A DNA stretch of 64,000 nt from Prinia subflava. Its lineage: Eukaryota; Chordata; Aves; Passeriformes; Cisticolidae. Positions 25,334 through 38,984 of this stretch are shown one piece after another. Made by a program: the position numbers and the translations under genes. The stretch's first letter is position 1. The number at the start of each line of letters is the position of its first letter. The notes under the pieces are model-generated. The model was not told the DNA's origin and did no database searches. It was given only the letters and a program-made list of their open reading frames with translations. The stretch spans positions 496,001 to 560,000 of the forward strand of contig NC_086259.1 of assembly GCF_021018805.1 (NCBI RefSeq). The letters are read 5' to 3'.

Positions 25334-27923
25334 AAATTTTTACTTGGAAATTACTTCTGGAAGGAACCTCAGAGAATCTCTGAATATTTTTAAAGGGAAA
25401 GACATAACAGATAATGCACAGGATGGCTTGCAGATTCAGCCATGCCTGCTCTGAGGGCTGCAGGAATAATTCTGTGCGTCACTGATTGGCAGTTCCTCCC
25501 TGCAGGGCTTGGAAGATGTGGTAAGAATGAAGGGTCATCGTCACAGTGAGTAAAATGCTGCATCAAGCTTGGGTGGCTTCCCAAGGGGGAATTTTCTTAT
25601 TTAGTTCTTTTGCTTATTGCTTTACCATTTCTGCTCATTAAACCAGCCAGGGTGAAGCTCAGTTTACAAATAAGTTAATTAATTAATTGATAAATATTCA
25701 ATGATGCAGAAGAAGGCTGGATAAGAGCTGGCACACTGAGAACTGAGGAGGAGGGTGCAAGAAGGCTCTTTGCAGCCCTCCCTCATAGCTTTTCTAATGG
25801 TACCTTTGGAAAGGAAGCTTTGAAAATTTGCTCTTTGATTTTTGGACAGTGTGAAAATTCCCACAAAACTCATGTAAAGGCCTGACTGTGTCAATAATGA
25901 CTGTAATAATATTACTATTAAAAAATCTGTAAAGGGTTTTCAAGGTGAGTCAGTCTGTAAGCTTAGGAAGAAGTCAGATGTTTTTGTTTCTCAGGGCTGT
26001 AAAGCTGCAGAATAGTTGATTGAGGAATCACTTAGTGGGTGAGAAGTACCCTCATTCCTGAGTGCAGTTCAGTTTGGTCACCCTGATTAAAATGTTCCCA
26101 CCCTGTAGGTTTAAACTACTGTTTAATAGCCTGGCCTTTGGCCACTGGAATTCACTGTAGGATTTTTTTTTCACCCAGTTTATTTCACACCATTTTGGAT
26201 TATTTAGGCAAAAAACAAACAACCAAGCAAACACAAAATTGCTTCATTTCACAAGAAGATGGAAACTTTCAGAAAGGTTCATAGGGCATAGATCCTTTTG
26301 CAAGAAGGATCTCGAGAAATGTTCTGGATAAAAAGGACACCAGATTCAGGTTCTTTTGAAGCCTTCCCTAGGCACCAAAGAGGTTTGAAGTCTTTTAAAT
26401 GGTTCTTTTAAAGTCATTGGCACCAAGTTCAGTTGAAGCACTCAACTAATTTTTAAACAGATACATGAAAAAGCATAGAATAAGAATGTGGATTTCTATT
26501 CTGAGGCTTGTTGATTATCAGAGTAGTGCTGGGAAAAAGGCAGCTCCATTTCAGTGCTTAATGTGCCTTAATATTGCATGACTACAAACCATTAAGTTCT
26601 TTATCTCATAGGTGATTAATTTCCAGGGAACATATGTTAAGAGAATAACTTATATCCCCAGACTTCTTCCCCAAAAGGTTCTCACCAAGCAATGTCAGTG
26701 TTTTGTATTTATTGACAAAAAAATGAAAAAAGGCAGAGATGAAAAATCAGAAGAATAAGTTTTTGAGCAAAACTAGTTTAGGTCATTAGAGGGAAAACAA
26801 ATATTTCCAAAATTTCTGGGAAGTTCTGTGAAGTAATACGGTGATGATGAGGAAAAAATATTGCAGCTAACTTAATGAGAGCGTGAATTGCATCATCACT
26901 GTTCCCTGACCTGAAACTGGGTAATACAAGTTCATAAAATGACTATAACGTCTTAGGAAAATACTCTATTTAATCTCCTTTCCAATAAACAGGAATGTCA
27001 TTGTGTTGTCCCTTCCTGCACTAAACAGACAGCTCAGTGCTCAGGCTCTTCTGTGGGGGCTGATGCTGAGCCTGGGGAGGACAGGGACAGGATGGGAAAA
27101 TTGTCTGCCCAGACTCCTGAGAGAATTTAGCTGCCAAGTGCTAACGGGTCTTCACTGATCATCTGTAAACTGAGTTTTATTCCCCTCCTCCCCATCCCGG
27201 CTTAAACATCTTCTGCAGTGGGATGGGTTTTCTTAGGGCAGGATCAGTGATGGATGGACATGGTTATCCAGGATCCTGCCAGCCCCCACAGCCCAGCCCC
27301 TGAGCAATGCTGACATTCTATGACAAAACTATTGCTAGGATTCTCTTCATCTTAGCTCTACCTTTTCACTGAAACTTTTCACCTGCTTTATTCCTCCAAA
27401 ACTTGATGGTTTTTTAACTAAACCAGGAAAAAATAGCCCAAATAGTTTATATTTGACAATCTATGAATGCCTCTGTATATGTCTGTCCAAGGCAGATCTT
27501 CAGTGTGAGGTTCCAGTGCTATCTCCAGTTACTGTGTAAGGACAGCCCTACAGGGTTTTCAAGTTATTGTCAGTGCAATTGTTTGAAAAATTATGTACAG
27601 CTAAATTTGTCTTTAAAACTCCTTATTTGTTGTGTAAGCTTTCAACATATGGACCTAAATATCAGTATTGAAGTCATCTTTTTCACCTGTCTCATTAGAG
27701 AATTATATTTAAGAGCTATAAGAATGTAAGGGTTATATAAAATTGTATCCACTATTTATGTATTATTGTCTCCAACACATATGTCCTTTCCATATGGGAT
27801 GTTCTCACTGTACAGAACATGGTCGCTTCCAAGTATAACTCAACAGAAGCACTCAACCTTTGATTTTAAAACTGTGATCATCCCCACTTCAACAGCCCAC
27901 GTTGGGAGGAGATTCCAGATTGT

Positions 27924-27939
27924 GGGGGGGGGGGGGGGG
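27924..27939. repeat. G16 homopolymer
   Basis: 16 consecutive G bases; length may be affected by sequencing. Confidence 0.85.
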
Positions 27940-28404
27940 AAATGGCTGCCAATCTGAATGAGGAGGAATGTCGTCAGATGGCAGGGAAGTATTTGTATGA
28001 GTTGTATTAACAGAAGCACTGACCTTTACACACTCCAAAACAAGCCAGATGGGCCTTGGAATACAGCACCCGTTTGTCGAGCAAAACTCCTGAATCATCT
28101 CAGGCAGTGTTCAAATACAGCCAGGAGAAGCCTGAACACAAAGATCTCCCCTAAAATACAGCCCTGAAGCAGTGAAGTTGCACCAGGTTTTGAGGTAACT
28201 GCTATTTAAACCTTCAAATCCTAGGCAATATTTTGTTGCATAAATTTTGGCCCATCGATTGTCTGGGATGGAAAACAGGTGGGCTGCAGTTCAGCTTTGC
28301 AGCAGGAATCCAAATTCAATTCTTTGGCTTCTTAAGAGAGTTAATGAAAGTTGAATAAAATGCACTGGCAGTCCTTAAACCCCTCAATGGTTTTCTGTCA
28401 CTGA

Positions 28405-28729
28405 TGTTGGAGACAGGAATGCGACAAGAGCACACGGAGGTCACGCAGCAACAGCCGAGGTTTTATTGTCGAGTGGCCCCTTTTATAGGGGTTTCAAATT
28501 TCCTGTGCTTACAAATGGGATTGGGTAAGGGTCTGAACTCCGCCCAGCATACTGACCAATGATATGAACACATTCATGGTTCAAAGGCATTGGCTGAGGT
28601 CCCCTGTTTGAGTTTCAATCCAACCTATCATTAACGTACCCGGGGACTTGTTTGCTTCTATTCTCTAATGGGCTGGGCTGATGAAGTTGGTGTCTGTTAA
28701 GGCCAAATTATCCTGTGCAGTTTACAGAC
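28405..28729 (-). mobile_element. Solo LTR of an endogenous retrovirus (about 325 bp)
   Basis: In minus orientation a CCCTATAAAAGGGGCC TATA box (28490-28481 and on) is followed 15 bp later by AATAAA (28467-28462), then a U5-like CpG-containing end terminating CTCCAACA at 28405. This layout repeats that of the 11.3-kb LTR, but the sequence is different. The U3 edge is uncertain; CA ends occur at 28729 and 28733 and no exact target-site duplication was found. Confidence 0.65.
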
Positions 28730-28957
28730 CAGCTGAAGCTGTCACAGTTTTTTTTTATCTTTTCCTTGGCATGGCGAGGCCATTCTGCATTAAATTTGCA
28801 TATGGCCACTTTTCTCCCTAGAATAACTGCAGTGATTCATCTGACCATATTTCTAGTGGATAAGGGCCCTAAACTTCAGGAACTTTGCCCTCACAGCAAT
28901 CCCCGTGCTCCTTGCAGCTCCTGCAAGTGAAACAGAGGGACCTGCAGAAGTGAGCAA

Positions 28958-29001
28958 TGATTTAGTATTTACTCTGTATTGATTTAGTATTTACTCTGTA
29001 T
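28958..29001. repeat. Perfect 22-bp tandem duplication
   Basis: Two identical adjacent copies of a 22-bp unit beginning TGATTTAGTATTTACTCTG. A recent small duplication with no visible function. Confidence 0.9.
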
Positions 29002-31090
29002 ATTCATTAAACTGGTGAGGGTGATATTCTGCTCCTCCATGACAACACTGATCTTTAACTGAAACAAATTAAACTTTCTTAAGGGAGAGAATACACTGAG
29101 TTGTGGATGTTTGTGGCAGGGATATTAATAGAGTGTTCAGGGTGGCAAACAGAACACATTTTAAATGGAATCTAAAAGAGATCAAGAAGGAAACACCATC
29201 TTTCAGGGAAAACAACAAAAAACCTCAGACAAATTGTGCATGTAACCTTTGCTGTGAGTAGCATGAGTAGAGCAAAAAACATACATTAGGTTCTGCTTGG
29301 AGAACCTGGAGGAAAGGAAGAGCTCATGTGTCAGAACTCAGAGCTAAGGAAACAATACAAACGTTGCAGCCTTCTGAGTTTGTGATGATGGGATTCAACC
29401 TGACAGACTCATTTTGAACTTTCTGAGAGAGGTGGAAACTCTTTGCCAGATAAATAACTCTGAATTTGGCCCATTAGGAACGAGAGCCTTCTTCCAGCTG
29501 GACACTGCTTCCCTGTCATTCCACTGTGAGCATGGAAGCTTTCCTGAAGGAAGGACTGCAAGGGTTTATCCTGCTTTCTGTTTTCTGACCTGCCTGACTC
29601 CCTGCTCAAACAGCGGCAATGTGCTGAGCCCACAGGGAGGCCCAGACACCAGAGGGTTGGGAAGAAATCCAGCAGAGAGGGGATGAAAGTTTTTGGGGGT
29701 CTGTCATTCTTCTTAAAGATCAATGGGCTCATGAGGGAAAGGGATTTTTAAGAACTGCAAGGTAACATTTGAAGTCAGCAGGGATCTGGATTCTTTCAAA
29801 TGTTGCATCCTCAACAGACCTGTAGGGCCTGTCAATGGAGCTGGCCCCACTCACCCTGTCCTGTGGTACAGAAACCAACCTGCTCCCCACAGCTGTGTGT
29901 CCCCTGGGCTGTGCTCTGGAGCAGGGTCTCCATCATGGCCATGCAATCAAAGTGGTGGCTGAGGTGAGCATCCAGGCCTGAGTCCCTCTTATTCCCTCAC
30001 ACACACTCAGATTATCTCGCTTGCCTTGTTGGCTTTGATTTCTCACCCCATAGGACATCGAGCTAATCAGACCAAAAGTACTTTGCCTGAGTCTTTTCTC
30101 CTTCCACTCTTCTCTGAAAGAGTTTTCAAGACAAAGAATAAAGGTCAGGGAGACCAGGATGGTTTAAGGTGAGCCCCTTCTCCTTCCCCTGCTATCTCTC
30201 ATCCATCAGTGACTATTCCAGCTTGTGACTCCCAGGAATATTTCATAAATTTTGCCCTCTGAGTGTGAAGCCAGCACCAGCTGGGAGCAGAGGACGATAA
30301 CAGCTCTCAGATGTGAGGGAGGTCATAGGAAAGGACCCAGCCCTGACTGGTGGAGATGGACGATTCCAGCAACCTCCACAGCACCAACAAACAGAGCAGC
30401 ACAGTGCTCCAGTGCTCCTGGGCCTGGCTCACCTCTGGAACGTGTGGTGGGAAGGGGCCACGTCTGCAGTGAATTGCTGGCATGTGGCTTCCAACACTGC
30501 ACAGGAAGGGTTGGTTTCGGCTCTGAGTTTTATAGTTGCACTGGGGCCTAATGCTCTTTTATTAGCATGACTCCATGCTGACCTCCATGCTAAAAAAAGC
30601 AGGGACTTTCATCTCATAATCCATCAAGGGCAAATAAACAGTCAGAAATTCTACTCTTTCTTTTTCCACAACTCTCATTAAAACTGTGGTCTCTGTTATT
30701 ACCGTGCAGACATTTTGCACTAGTTTTTATTACAGTCAGGTACAGATGCCCTTTTTGTTTTGGGGCAGAGTTAATAGCAAAGCTTTTTTGCTGAAGTTTC
30801 TGATTGTCTGCTGTGGCTGAGAGCACTTTGCCAGCAATAGTCTCCTTGGAATATTCAGGGTTATGCACAGCTTTTAATTCTTTAAAGAGTTTGGCGGTAA
30901 ATAGCTTGTGTATACTGTGATTTCACTTGAAAAGCAGCCAGCAGACTTCTGAACGTGCCTGTGCACTTTTCCCAACTGGTCCAGCATCAGGAACATGAAG
31001 CTGCTGATGCAAAGGCACATTATGGATTTAATTTTAGGGGATTTTACTAGCACAAGCCATGCCCTGTGTCCATGCTTTTGGTGCTGCTGT

Positions 31091-31233
31091 GGCTCTGTGA
31101 TCTGTAGGACATCTCTGTGCTCTGTAGGATGGTTCTGTGCTTTGTAGGATGGCTCTGTGCTCTGTAGGATATCTCTGTGCCCTGAGGGATGGCTCTGTGT
31201 CCTATAGGATGGCTCTGTGTCCTGTAGGAGGCT
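31091..31233. repeat. 20-bp minisatellite, about 7 copies
   Basis: Units of the form TCTGTGCTCTGTAGGATGGC with a few substitutions per copy. It lies just 5' of a CR1 remnant. Confidence 0.9.
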
Positions 31234-31329
31234 GCTGACCTTGCTGTTCTCACTTGGAGGTGGCATAGGAAAGGGGAGGAGAGGGCAGCAACGAAGAAAA
31301 AGAGCTTCAGTTCTGATCTGTGTGCTGGA

Positions 31330-31465
31330 AGTGTGCAGGGCCAGGCTGGGCAGGGGCTCTGAGCAATCTGGTCTGGTGGAATGTGTCCCTGGCCATGGCA
31401 CAGGGTGGGAACTGGGTGATCCTCAAGGCCCTTTCCAACCCAATCATTCTGTGATACTTTGATAC
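31330..31465 (+). mobile_element. CR1 LINE 3'-end remnant
   Basis: Short degraded tail: GGTCTGGTGGAATGTGTCCC, CTCAAGGCCCTTTCCAACCC and AATCATTCTGTGATAC. It directly follows a 20-bp minisatellite and a GC-rich patch. Only the last 100-130 bp of the element are recognisable. Confidence 0.75.
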
Positions 31466-33171
31466 AGTGGCTGGACAGTAGAGGCTGACCTTGCTGGAGA
31501 TTTACAGTGTCTCTCAATATAACAAATTTCTGCTGACTTTTCCTTTCTTTTTCAAAATATTGTAAAGCATCTCCTATGTCTTTTGTGTTTGTTTGTTTTT
31601 ACTCTTAGTACAGTTGTGTATTTTTACTTAGATGAGTGAAACAGTCACTTCTCTTTGGGTGGCCATGACAAAAAAATCTGCCTTTCTAGCTGTTCTTAGT
31701 GAGGAACTTAGGTGTTATTGGAGGAATTTTCCTTATGAGAGGAGTTGTTCATGACACCAGGCACTGCACATTAGTCTGCAGTGCAGTGGCAGCCTGGGTG
31801 GGCACACAGAGTGTCCATATTGCTTCATTTAATGATGTTTAAACACAGTGTGACACAGCAGCCTCCAGGAGTATGGGAGCACTTGGATTTCAGCAGTGCT
31901 GCCTCATTACACTGACTGTTCTGAGTGCTACCATTTACTCACAGTAGTAAACACCATGCTAGAGTGTGTACACAGGATCCAGGCTTTACAAAATGATACA
32001 ATTATGAGAACTGAACAATCCTGAGAGACTGTGCTTAGTGAAAAGCATTTGCTGAAGCATTGTGTAAAGCCACAGAAATGGGCAGTTCTTGGATGTCAGG
32101 AGACTTTCCGAGGCTTTTTGCCCAGATAAAGTTCTGATAGAAATTAAATGTCTGAGATTAACTATGATTCATTACTGAATAAAACTGCAGAACTTGGGGC
32201 AGTGAGCCATTCTGTACCTGAGCTCCTCTAAGACTCTTAGCAAGCGTGATGGATAGCTGGATGAGGACAGCTTTTGAAGCGTAGATTTCTGTTAAATCAA
32301 TGGACAAGATTTATAAAATTTCCAGTCATTTCCCAGAGCTTCTGCCAGCCCCCACAAACAGCTACTCTTTCATTCATTCTGTGCTAGAACCACATAACAG
32401 GAGAGAAAATTGTGTTCTCTGAGGTTTTATACTTTAAGCCATCACACTTTCCATTTTAGAAAGCAAAGAATGTAAACAATAGTGTTGTCTCTATGTCTGG
32501 CCAATGTACAGCAGGCCCAGAATCAATAACAGAAAATGTTGCTGAAAGGCCCAGCAGACCTTAAAGAGATAATGTGGATTGGCCATTAACAGTAAGTCAT
32601 TATGGAACTTATTAAGTGAAGCCTTGGGACTGTCATAGAGCCTAAAGGTTGACATAAATTTTTCATACACATTGAACTTTGCTAAATGTGTTTGCATTTG
32701 ATTAATGATGACTTTCTCCAGTGTGCTAATAATAAGAAGGAAAATGTGAGCTGGAGCTGCAGCAGGGAGAATGGGCTCCTGGAAGAAAGGGTAGTGTTGG
32801 CAGCAGGAGAACAATAGGGCTTTCTAGAGATGCTTGCCAAGCAGGAGGGAGCTTATTACTCCCTGAAAAACTGCTCCTTACCACCCAGAGACAGGGCACT
32901 GAGCACAGCATGAAAGCCAGTTTTGTAATTGTGGAAGTAAAAACATCATAGCTCCAAAACACTGGCAGAAAAATCCTCCTCCCAGCCCCCTAAAGCACTC
33001 ATATATCACAAAGAACAACCAAAAAACCCAACCTCAGCCTCTTAAGTCCTCCACATATCACACAGAACAATACAGAAGAGCTTCATATTCAGTGAGAGGA
33101 GTGGTGTGTCTGCAAGTCCTGCTGGAGACAGAGCTGCAGGAAATTTGCCTTGGCAGCCAATGCAGTGAGTC

Positions 33172-33208
33172 ATGGACTCATGGAATGATTTAGGTTGGAA
33201 AAGAAGAC
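33172..33208 (-). mobile_element. Very short CR1 tail remnant
   Basis: The plus strand shows CATGGACTCATGGAATGATT followed by TAGGTTGGAAAAGAAG, which is the reversed CR1 3' terminus and nothing more. It may equally be a chance match. Confidence 0.4.
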
Positions 33209-34680
33209 AACAACAACAAAACAAAGCCTTCACTTGCAGCTAGGTCTGGACAACAGCATATGGATTTGTTCAGTTAAAATAAACATGTTTTTCCCTTGTT
33301 TGGAAGTACAACAAAAAGGGAAAGCAATCAGCAACCTCAGTTCAAAGCAGTCACAAAGTCCAAGATTCTTCCACTAACCACCAAAAATGCAAGGCATGCT
33401 CAAAAATTCAATCAAAATTGGGTTCTTAAAAAAACTACAGATTAAGTTTTTTGAGATTTTTTTTCATTTTCTAGTTTTAAAGTTGCTAGAGGTCAAACTT
33501 TTAAGCTTTTATTTTGTTTTTTAAAGAGCACCGCTTTGAACAAGAGTCTGCCAAACAGCCATAGCAAAGAGGACTCAAGACAAAATCTTCTAGCTTAGAT
33601 AGCTGAGAAATCATGTATTGGTCCTGATTTTACAAACAAATGAGGAAGAAGAAATACAGAAAACAAGAGATGTGGCTATTCCATCTCCTGGCAGTGTGGG
33701 GTGGAAGACAATGATTGATTCCCCATCCACATCAGCTATAAATTTGCCACTCCAGAGCAGCTTTCCCCCAGCCATGGAATGCTTTACCCACAAGCCTGGT
33801 TGGTGTTTTAGCTGTTCCCGTTCTCGATGCAGTTATGAACTGCTGCAAATGGACTAAACAAGTCCAACAGAAAACAAAAGGGGAAAAAAAAGTATCAGGT
33901 TTTGAGTTTGGCAGTTAGAGAACTCACAAGGACTTTGAAAATCTCAAGTTCAATTCCCTGCCCTGGGAAAAACTGGCTTCACTGGAAAGTCTGAAAGACT
34001 CTTGAGAAGGACTTTTGCCTGACCTGGAAGGAGCTCTGAGGGTCACTCACAGTCCAAGCAAGACTCTCCCTCTTCATGTTGGGTGTTTTCTTTCCATGAG
34101 GAAACACAAAATGCTCCATACCCTCTGCAGACCCCACACGGGGATGAGGAGCTGTCCCTGACGTGCACATCTCCCCAGCAGGAGAAGGAGCTCTAGGGTA
34201 TCAGAAGAGTCCCCTGTGTGTGCACACACATGAAATTCCCTGTGGGACAGGGCAGGACACCCACTGTGGATGTGGGATTTGCAACTCATTAAGGGAGGGA
34301 GTAACAGAGATCTGGAGTTAGTGAGCAGGCAAGGCCTAAGATTTCATGCAGAAGTACAATATTTATTTTTTTTCAAATTACTATGAATCTATGAGTTGGA
34401 ATGGTCTAGAATTGTTTTATGACTTGTGTAATTGTAGCCAGTCCAGCTCAGTCAGGTTCGAAAGAGCCTTTCTTATCAAACACAGAGATCAGTGATAATA
34501 AATAATGGAAAACTTATGCACTTGCACGCAGGGAATGGAACTAGGTCAAAATGGTTGATCCCCAGTCTGAACCTAAAAGAGTGAAAAACAATAGTAGAGC
34601 TCCAGAGACCTGCAGCTCACTCCCTGAAAAGCTCACTCAGTCCCTTTCACAAGCCATTCGTTTTCCTTTTCTCTCTCTCA

Positions 34681-35154
34681 TCTTTTTTTTCTTTTCTCTT
34701 TTCTCCTTTTTCTTTTTCTCTTTTTCTTTTTCTTTTTCTTTTTCTTTTTCTTTTTCTTTTTCTTTTTCTTTTTCTTTTTCTTTTTCTTTTTCTTTTTCTT
34801 TTTCTTTTTCTTTTTCTTTTTCTTTTTCTTTTTCTTTTTCTTTTTCTTTTTCTTTTTCTTTTTTTTCTTTTTCTTTTTCTTTCTTTTTTCTTTTTCTTTC
34901 TTTTTCTTCTTTTTTCCTCTTCCTTTTCATCTTCCTCTTCCTCATTTTCCTTTTCCTTTTCCTTTTCCTTTTCATCTTCCTCTTCCTTTTCCTTTTCCTT
35001 TTCCTTTTCCTTTTCCTTTTCCTTTTCCTTTTCCTTTTCCTTTTCCTTTTCCTTTTCCTTTTCCTCTTCCTCTTCCTTTTCCTCTTCCTTTTCCTTTTCC
35101 CTTTCCTTTTCATCTTACTTTTCCTTTTTTCCTTTTCCTTTTCCTTTTCCCCCC
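34681..35154. repeat. Polypyrimidine tract, (CTTTTT)n then (CTTTTC)n
   Basis: About 470 bp almost free of purines on the plus strand: hexamer CTTTTT units from about 34711 to 34860, an irregular middle, then CTTTTC units to a C run at 35150. The SFSFSF and KRKRKR reading frames across it are not genes. Confidence 0.95.
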
Positions 35155-36239
35155 CTTGAAACAGAATGTGATTCTGATGCCAGTTAATCAGTTTTGGTTA
35201 CAGTACCTCACTATATAGATCACAGGCCAAATGGAAAACTTTCACACGTCGTACCTGGTTTTTTGCTTATTGACCCTTTCATTAAAAAAATAATTCTGAC
35301 AATGCAGCTAGACAGGGAAGACATACAGGAATTCATCACTTTTGGGTCCCTAAGATTGTCCCTTTGTGAGCCTTATTTAAGTTACTACTCTTTTCTTTCT
35401 CTCTGAGCTTACCAGCAGCAATATGGTAAACTTCAGCATTTTATTCAACAACATGGAGCCAACAGAATCTGCAAGCTCTTTAAAAAGCTTTTCCCATCTG
35501 AGTTGTAGCAGTCTCTGGGGCAGGATCTTGCTCGAGATCACAAAAATGCTGATGGTGAGCTCGCAAGCTTGTAGCCCTTGACATGGTATCAAAGACTGCT
35601 TGATGTTGTGGCAGGAACACAGCAGAAGTGATCTGAGAATTCCCAAACCAACCTTCCCCTTCCCTATCAGTGCAAGTTGGGAGAGCTCCCTTAGCAACCA
35701 GCCCTGCACTTGCTTCCCTAATTTCTGCATGCCAGGAGGAGGGATGGTGTTCCAAGGCACTGCAGAGACACGGGAGGGAGCGGCACCTCAGCCTCCTGCT
35801 CTCCTGGTGACATCCAGCTAGACCAGGAGCTGAGCAGCTCTGCCAGCTGGAGCTCAGAGATTCATGATGCCAGAATTCGCTCAGCTCACAAAAAAAATCT
35901 CTCCAGTAAGGTCAGGTTTTCTGTTAATGATGGTGTTTGGAGGGGCGTTGTTGTAGCCCCTCAAATGGTCCTCAGGCAGGACTTGCAATAAGGAAAACTG
36001 GCCAAAGCACCACCTGCACTTGCCACCATCCCCTGCCTTACCTGACTCAGCTGTGGTGATCCTCCTTGCGATTAGGGTTTTTTCCAGACCCACCGAGGTT
36101 GTAATTCACCTTTCAGTTGTCTTCCATGAATGTGAGGCTCTGTCCTTGGGGAGGGCAGACACTGTGCTAAAGCAACTGGAGTGGGTGAATCCCTTCCCAG
36201 GTGGCTCAGATCTTCAGGAATGCTGCAACTCCTATGGCC

Positions 36240-36412
36240 CACAGCCTTCTCAGGTGTGCCGGGACCCGCTCGGAGCCGCCGGGCTGGGTTTCACCAAGCT
36301 CAGGCCAAGGACTGGAGGCTCCCGCGAGCGCTGAAGTCCAACGCAAGGCAATGTCCTGCTGCGTCCCAGAACGCGCTGCTCGTCCGAGGTGCCGCCGGCC
36401 ATCCGCAGTGGG
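36240..36412. other. Short CpG-dense patch
   Basis: Contains runs such as GACCCGCTCGGAGCCGCCGG and GAGGTGCCGCCGGCCATCCG, with many more CpGs than the surrounding AT-rich DNA. It lies about 2.6 kb beyond the CDH11 stop. No exon, splice site or known repeat was recognised; it may be a small CpG island, a regulatory element, or a remnant of an unrecognised repeat. Confidence 0.5.
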
Positions 36413-37401
36413 GAGAATTCCAGCATTTCAGGGCTGGCCTGGGCTGAGATTAGCAAGCCTAACTTAAAAAAACACTACCACAATTGCATGTTCACTGGGA
36501 AGAGGGAAAACCAAATGAAAAAGGACAAAACCAGCAGGGAAAGAAAATTTATTTCCAAGCATCTACGAGAGTGCTACAAACAATAGAGACTAAAACTCAA
36601 AGCATTTGAAACTATCAAAAAATGTAGTTGACAATGACCTTCTTAAAAATGAAACATAAAAATGTAGAAAATGTAATTATTAATTCTAAAACTTGCTCAA
36701 GAGTGAAATAAATCCAGATAGCATCAATGAGGATGGAGTCCTACAAATTACTTTTTTTTTACTTTATTTCAATTTGTTAATCTGTAAAGTGATACTCATT
36801 TATTTACTTTTTTTAAAATGTTTATTTAAATTTATAATGGAGAAATGTGCAAATCTAGCAAAATATTCTTTGGATTATAAACAGAGAAAAATCAACAACC
36901 AAAGAAACTTGAACCAAGTTAATAATGAACTACAGAATTATATAAAATGCATACAGATAAAATAAAGTGAAATATTACAATGAACATTGTAGAGCAAATC
37001 TGCTGATTTAGCAAGGTCTGCCTTGTAAAACATAAGGATATAATGGGACAACTGAATATGTTATGGATATAGAGCTGAAATATCAGTCATCATTTTAAGG
37101 AGTTAAATTTCAATCTAACTACATATATGGGGGGTCTTCAGAAAAGCAACACACCAACAAATCAGATTTTCTTTCAGATCCAGCAGTTTGGTACCTGACT
37201 GCAAATGAAGGACAGGGTCTGTAAAATGAATGTAGGAAAATGTAGATAATTTCTATTTATTGCCTCTTCCCATATTGCAGCTGCTGATCTCTGACCCTAA
37301 ACAGCCAACTATATTAAATTCAGCAAAGGTACAGCTGTACACAGATGCAGAAAATGTTGATGTGCAGAATTATATCCCAATCCCTTGCTCCTTCTAAATT
37401 A

Positions 37402-37406
<5 letters not shown>

Positions 37407-37443
<37 letters not shown>
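37407..37443. repeat. A37 homopolymer
   Basis: 37 consecutive A bases, within the region proposed as CDH11 3' UTR (U37 in the sense transcript). Confidence 0.93.
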
Positions 37444-37445
<2 letters not shown>

Positions 37446-38984
37446 TTACAGATCCCTTTTAGATTAAAAACATGCATTACAAAGAACAACTCTGAAAGCA
37501 CTCTGTATTTCTGTTGTCACCAATTAAAATATCTCCCTATCCGCAGATGATGCTATTCTACTGGAAATTTAAAAAAAAGAAAAAAAAAGAAAGAAAGAAG
37601 AAAAGGAATTAAGTGCTGGAATCTTAATTACTACTCAAGTAAGGTAATTGTCAGGTAGAACAGTCCTTAGGGAAGTCACAGCTAAACTGGGTCAGATTTC
37701 AGTCTCTAGAACCCTCAGAAGCTCAGCACAGACCCGGAAACTCACACGGCTGGAGTAGAGTGTAAGTACAGAGTACTCCCATCCACTCACAAAATCACTC
37801 CTGAAACCTTCGGAATCTCTAAGATATAAGATAAATGCATATTACATGGGAAATATTAAAAAGTATTACACTTCATTCAATCCAGGAAACACAGTAGGAC
37901 TATATGATGATTCTTACTGTGTTCTGGGAGCAGCCACAAGCTGTAGATAGAGAGGGTACAAAATGTTCACCAGACGTTACATTTGTCTTAATCTAAAAAA
38001 CATTTGTAAAATGTACTTGATTTTTAAATAATCACTTAACAAGGCAACAAACCAACTACAAACACATAATAAATAAGGCTATTAAAAGGTCACAATTGTA
38101 GTAAATTAGTCAGAACTATAAATGGGACATTAGAAACACTATGTTTTTCCTTATATGCTTAATAACCAGAACAAGAATTAAAAAAGAATCAGTTTATTTC
38201 AAAGTCTGCTTCTTATATTGAAGCACATATTAAAGCAACAGTACAATGTTCATAAAATATAAGTGTGATGCTGTAACATTTCTTACATGTCAGAATACTG
38301 ATATTTGTATGTATACTAAAATAAGAATTTTAAAATTGTACAAATAGATACATTAAAAATGACATAGAAATAGGGCGCCTCCCACCTCAACAAGACAGAG
38401 TTTTTATATCTGGCACGTATTAGTTCAAGATGAAAGAATAAGCAAAAAGATTTACAAGAATCAGCAGTAACAAGTTTGATGCTCAAGAGACATAATAATT
38501 GTACATTGTACTGTACATACATCATATGGGTTTAAGCTGGCTGAATATTATATATTTCAAGTTTAAAAATGCACTACCATATAGAGTGTCCATAGTTTAA
38601 GGCGAAATTACAGCTCAGAACTGTTATCTTTTCTAATTTGTGGAAGCTTCTTTGACATAAAAGATTTAGATGTTCATAACACATAAGAGATTTCCCTTAT
38701 TTGTAGATTCGCTTTTAGCATTTTCCTTCATTTAAATATTTTGCATTTCTCAAGTGGGTTTTTTCCTTTAGTGAAGCTGGCAGCCAACTTCCAGATTGGC
38801 CTTTTGTAGGAAGAGGTACTTCACAGTATTTACCACTTTCACGTCCTTTTTTATCAAAGGAATCCTCTCTGTCAAACTTAAATGTTTAAATGAGATTTTT
38901 CTTGATTTTTAAAAAAATACCTGCTTACATTTCCTCTGGATTCTTCAGAACTTCGGACACAGTTCTTAAGGCCAAATCTTAAAC

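Larger units (their letters stand above)
25330..34680. other. Intergenic DNA outside the listed repeats, no gene seen
   Basis: Apart from the LTR at 28.4 kb, the minisatellite and CR1 remnant at 31 kb and small repeats, nothing recognisable. Frames such as 30252-30551 and 30874-31401 carry no family signature; the latter reads through the minisatellite. Confidence 0.6.

Noticed and set aside
30874..31517. Frames of 175 and 156 codons with repeated HRAIL/QSHPT-like units
   Set aside because: Produced by the 20-bp minisatellite at 31091-31233 and the adjoining CR1 remnant.
34551..35159. Frames of 202 and 158 codons rich in SF or KR
   Set aside because: Translation of the hexanucleotide polypyrimidine tract; no splice sites or domains.
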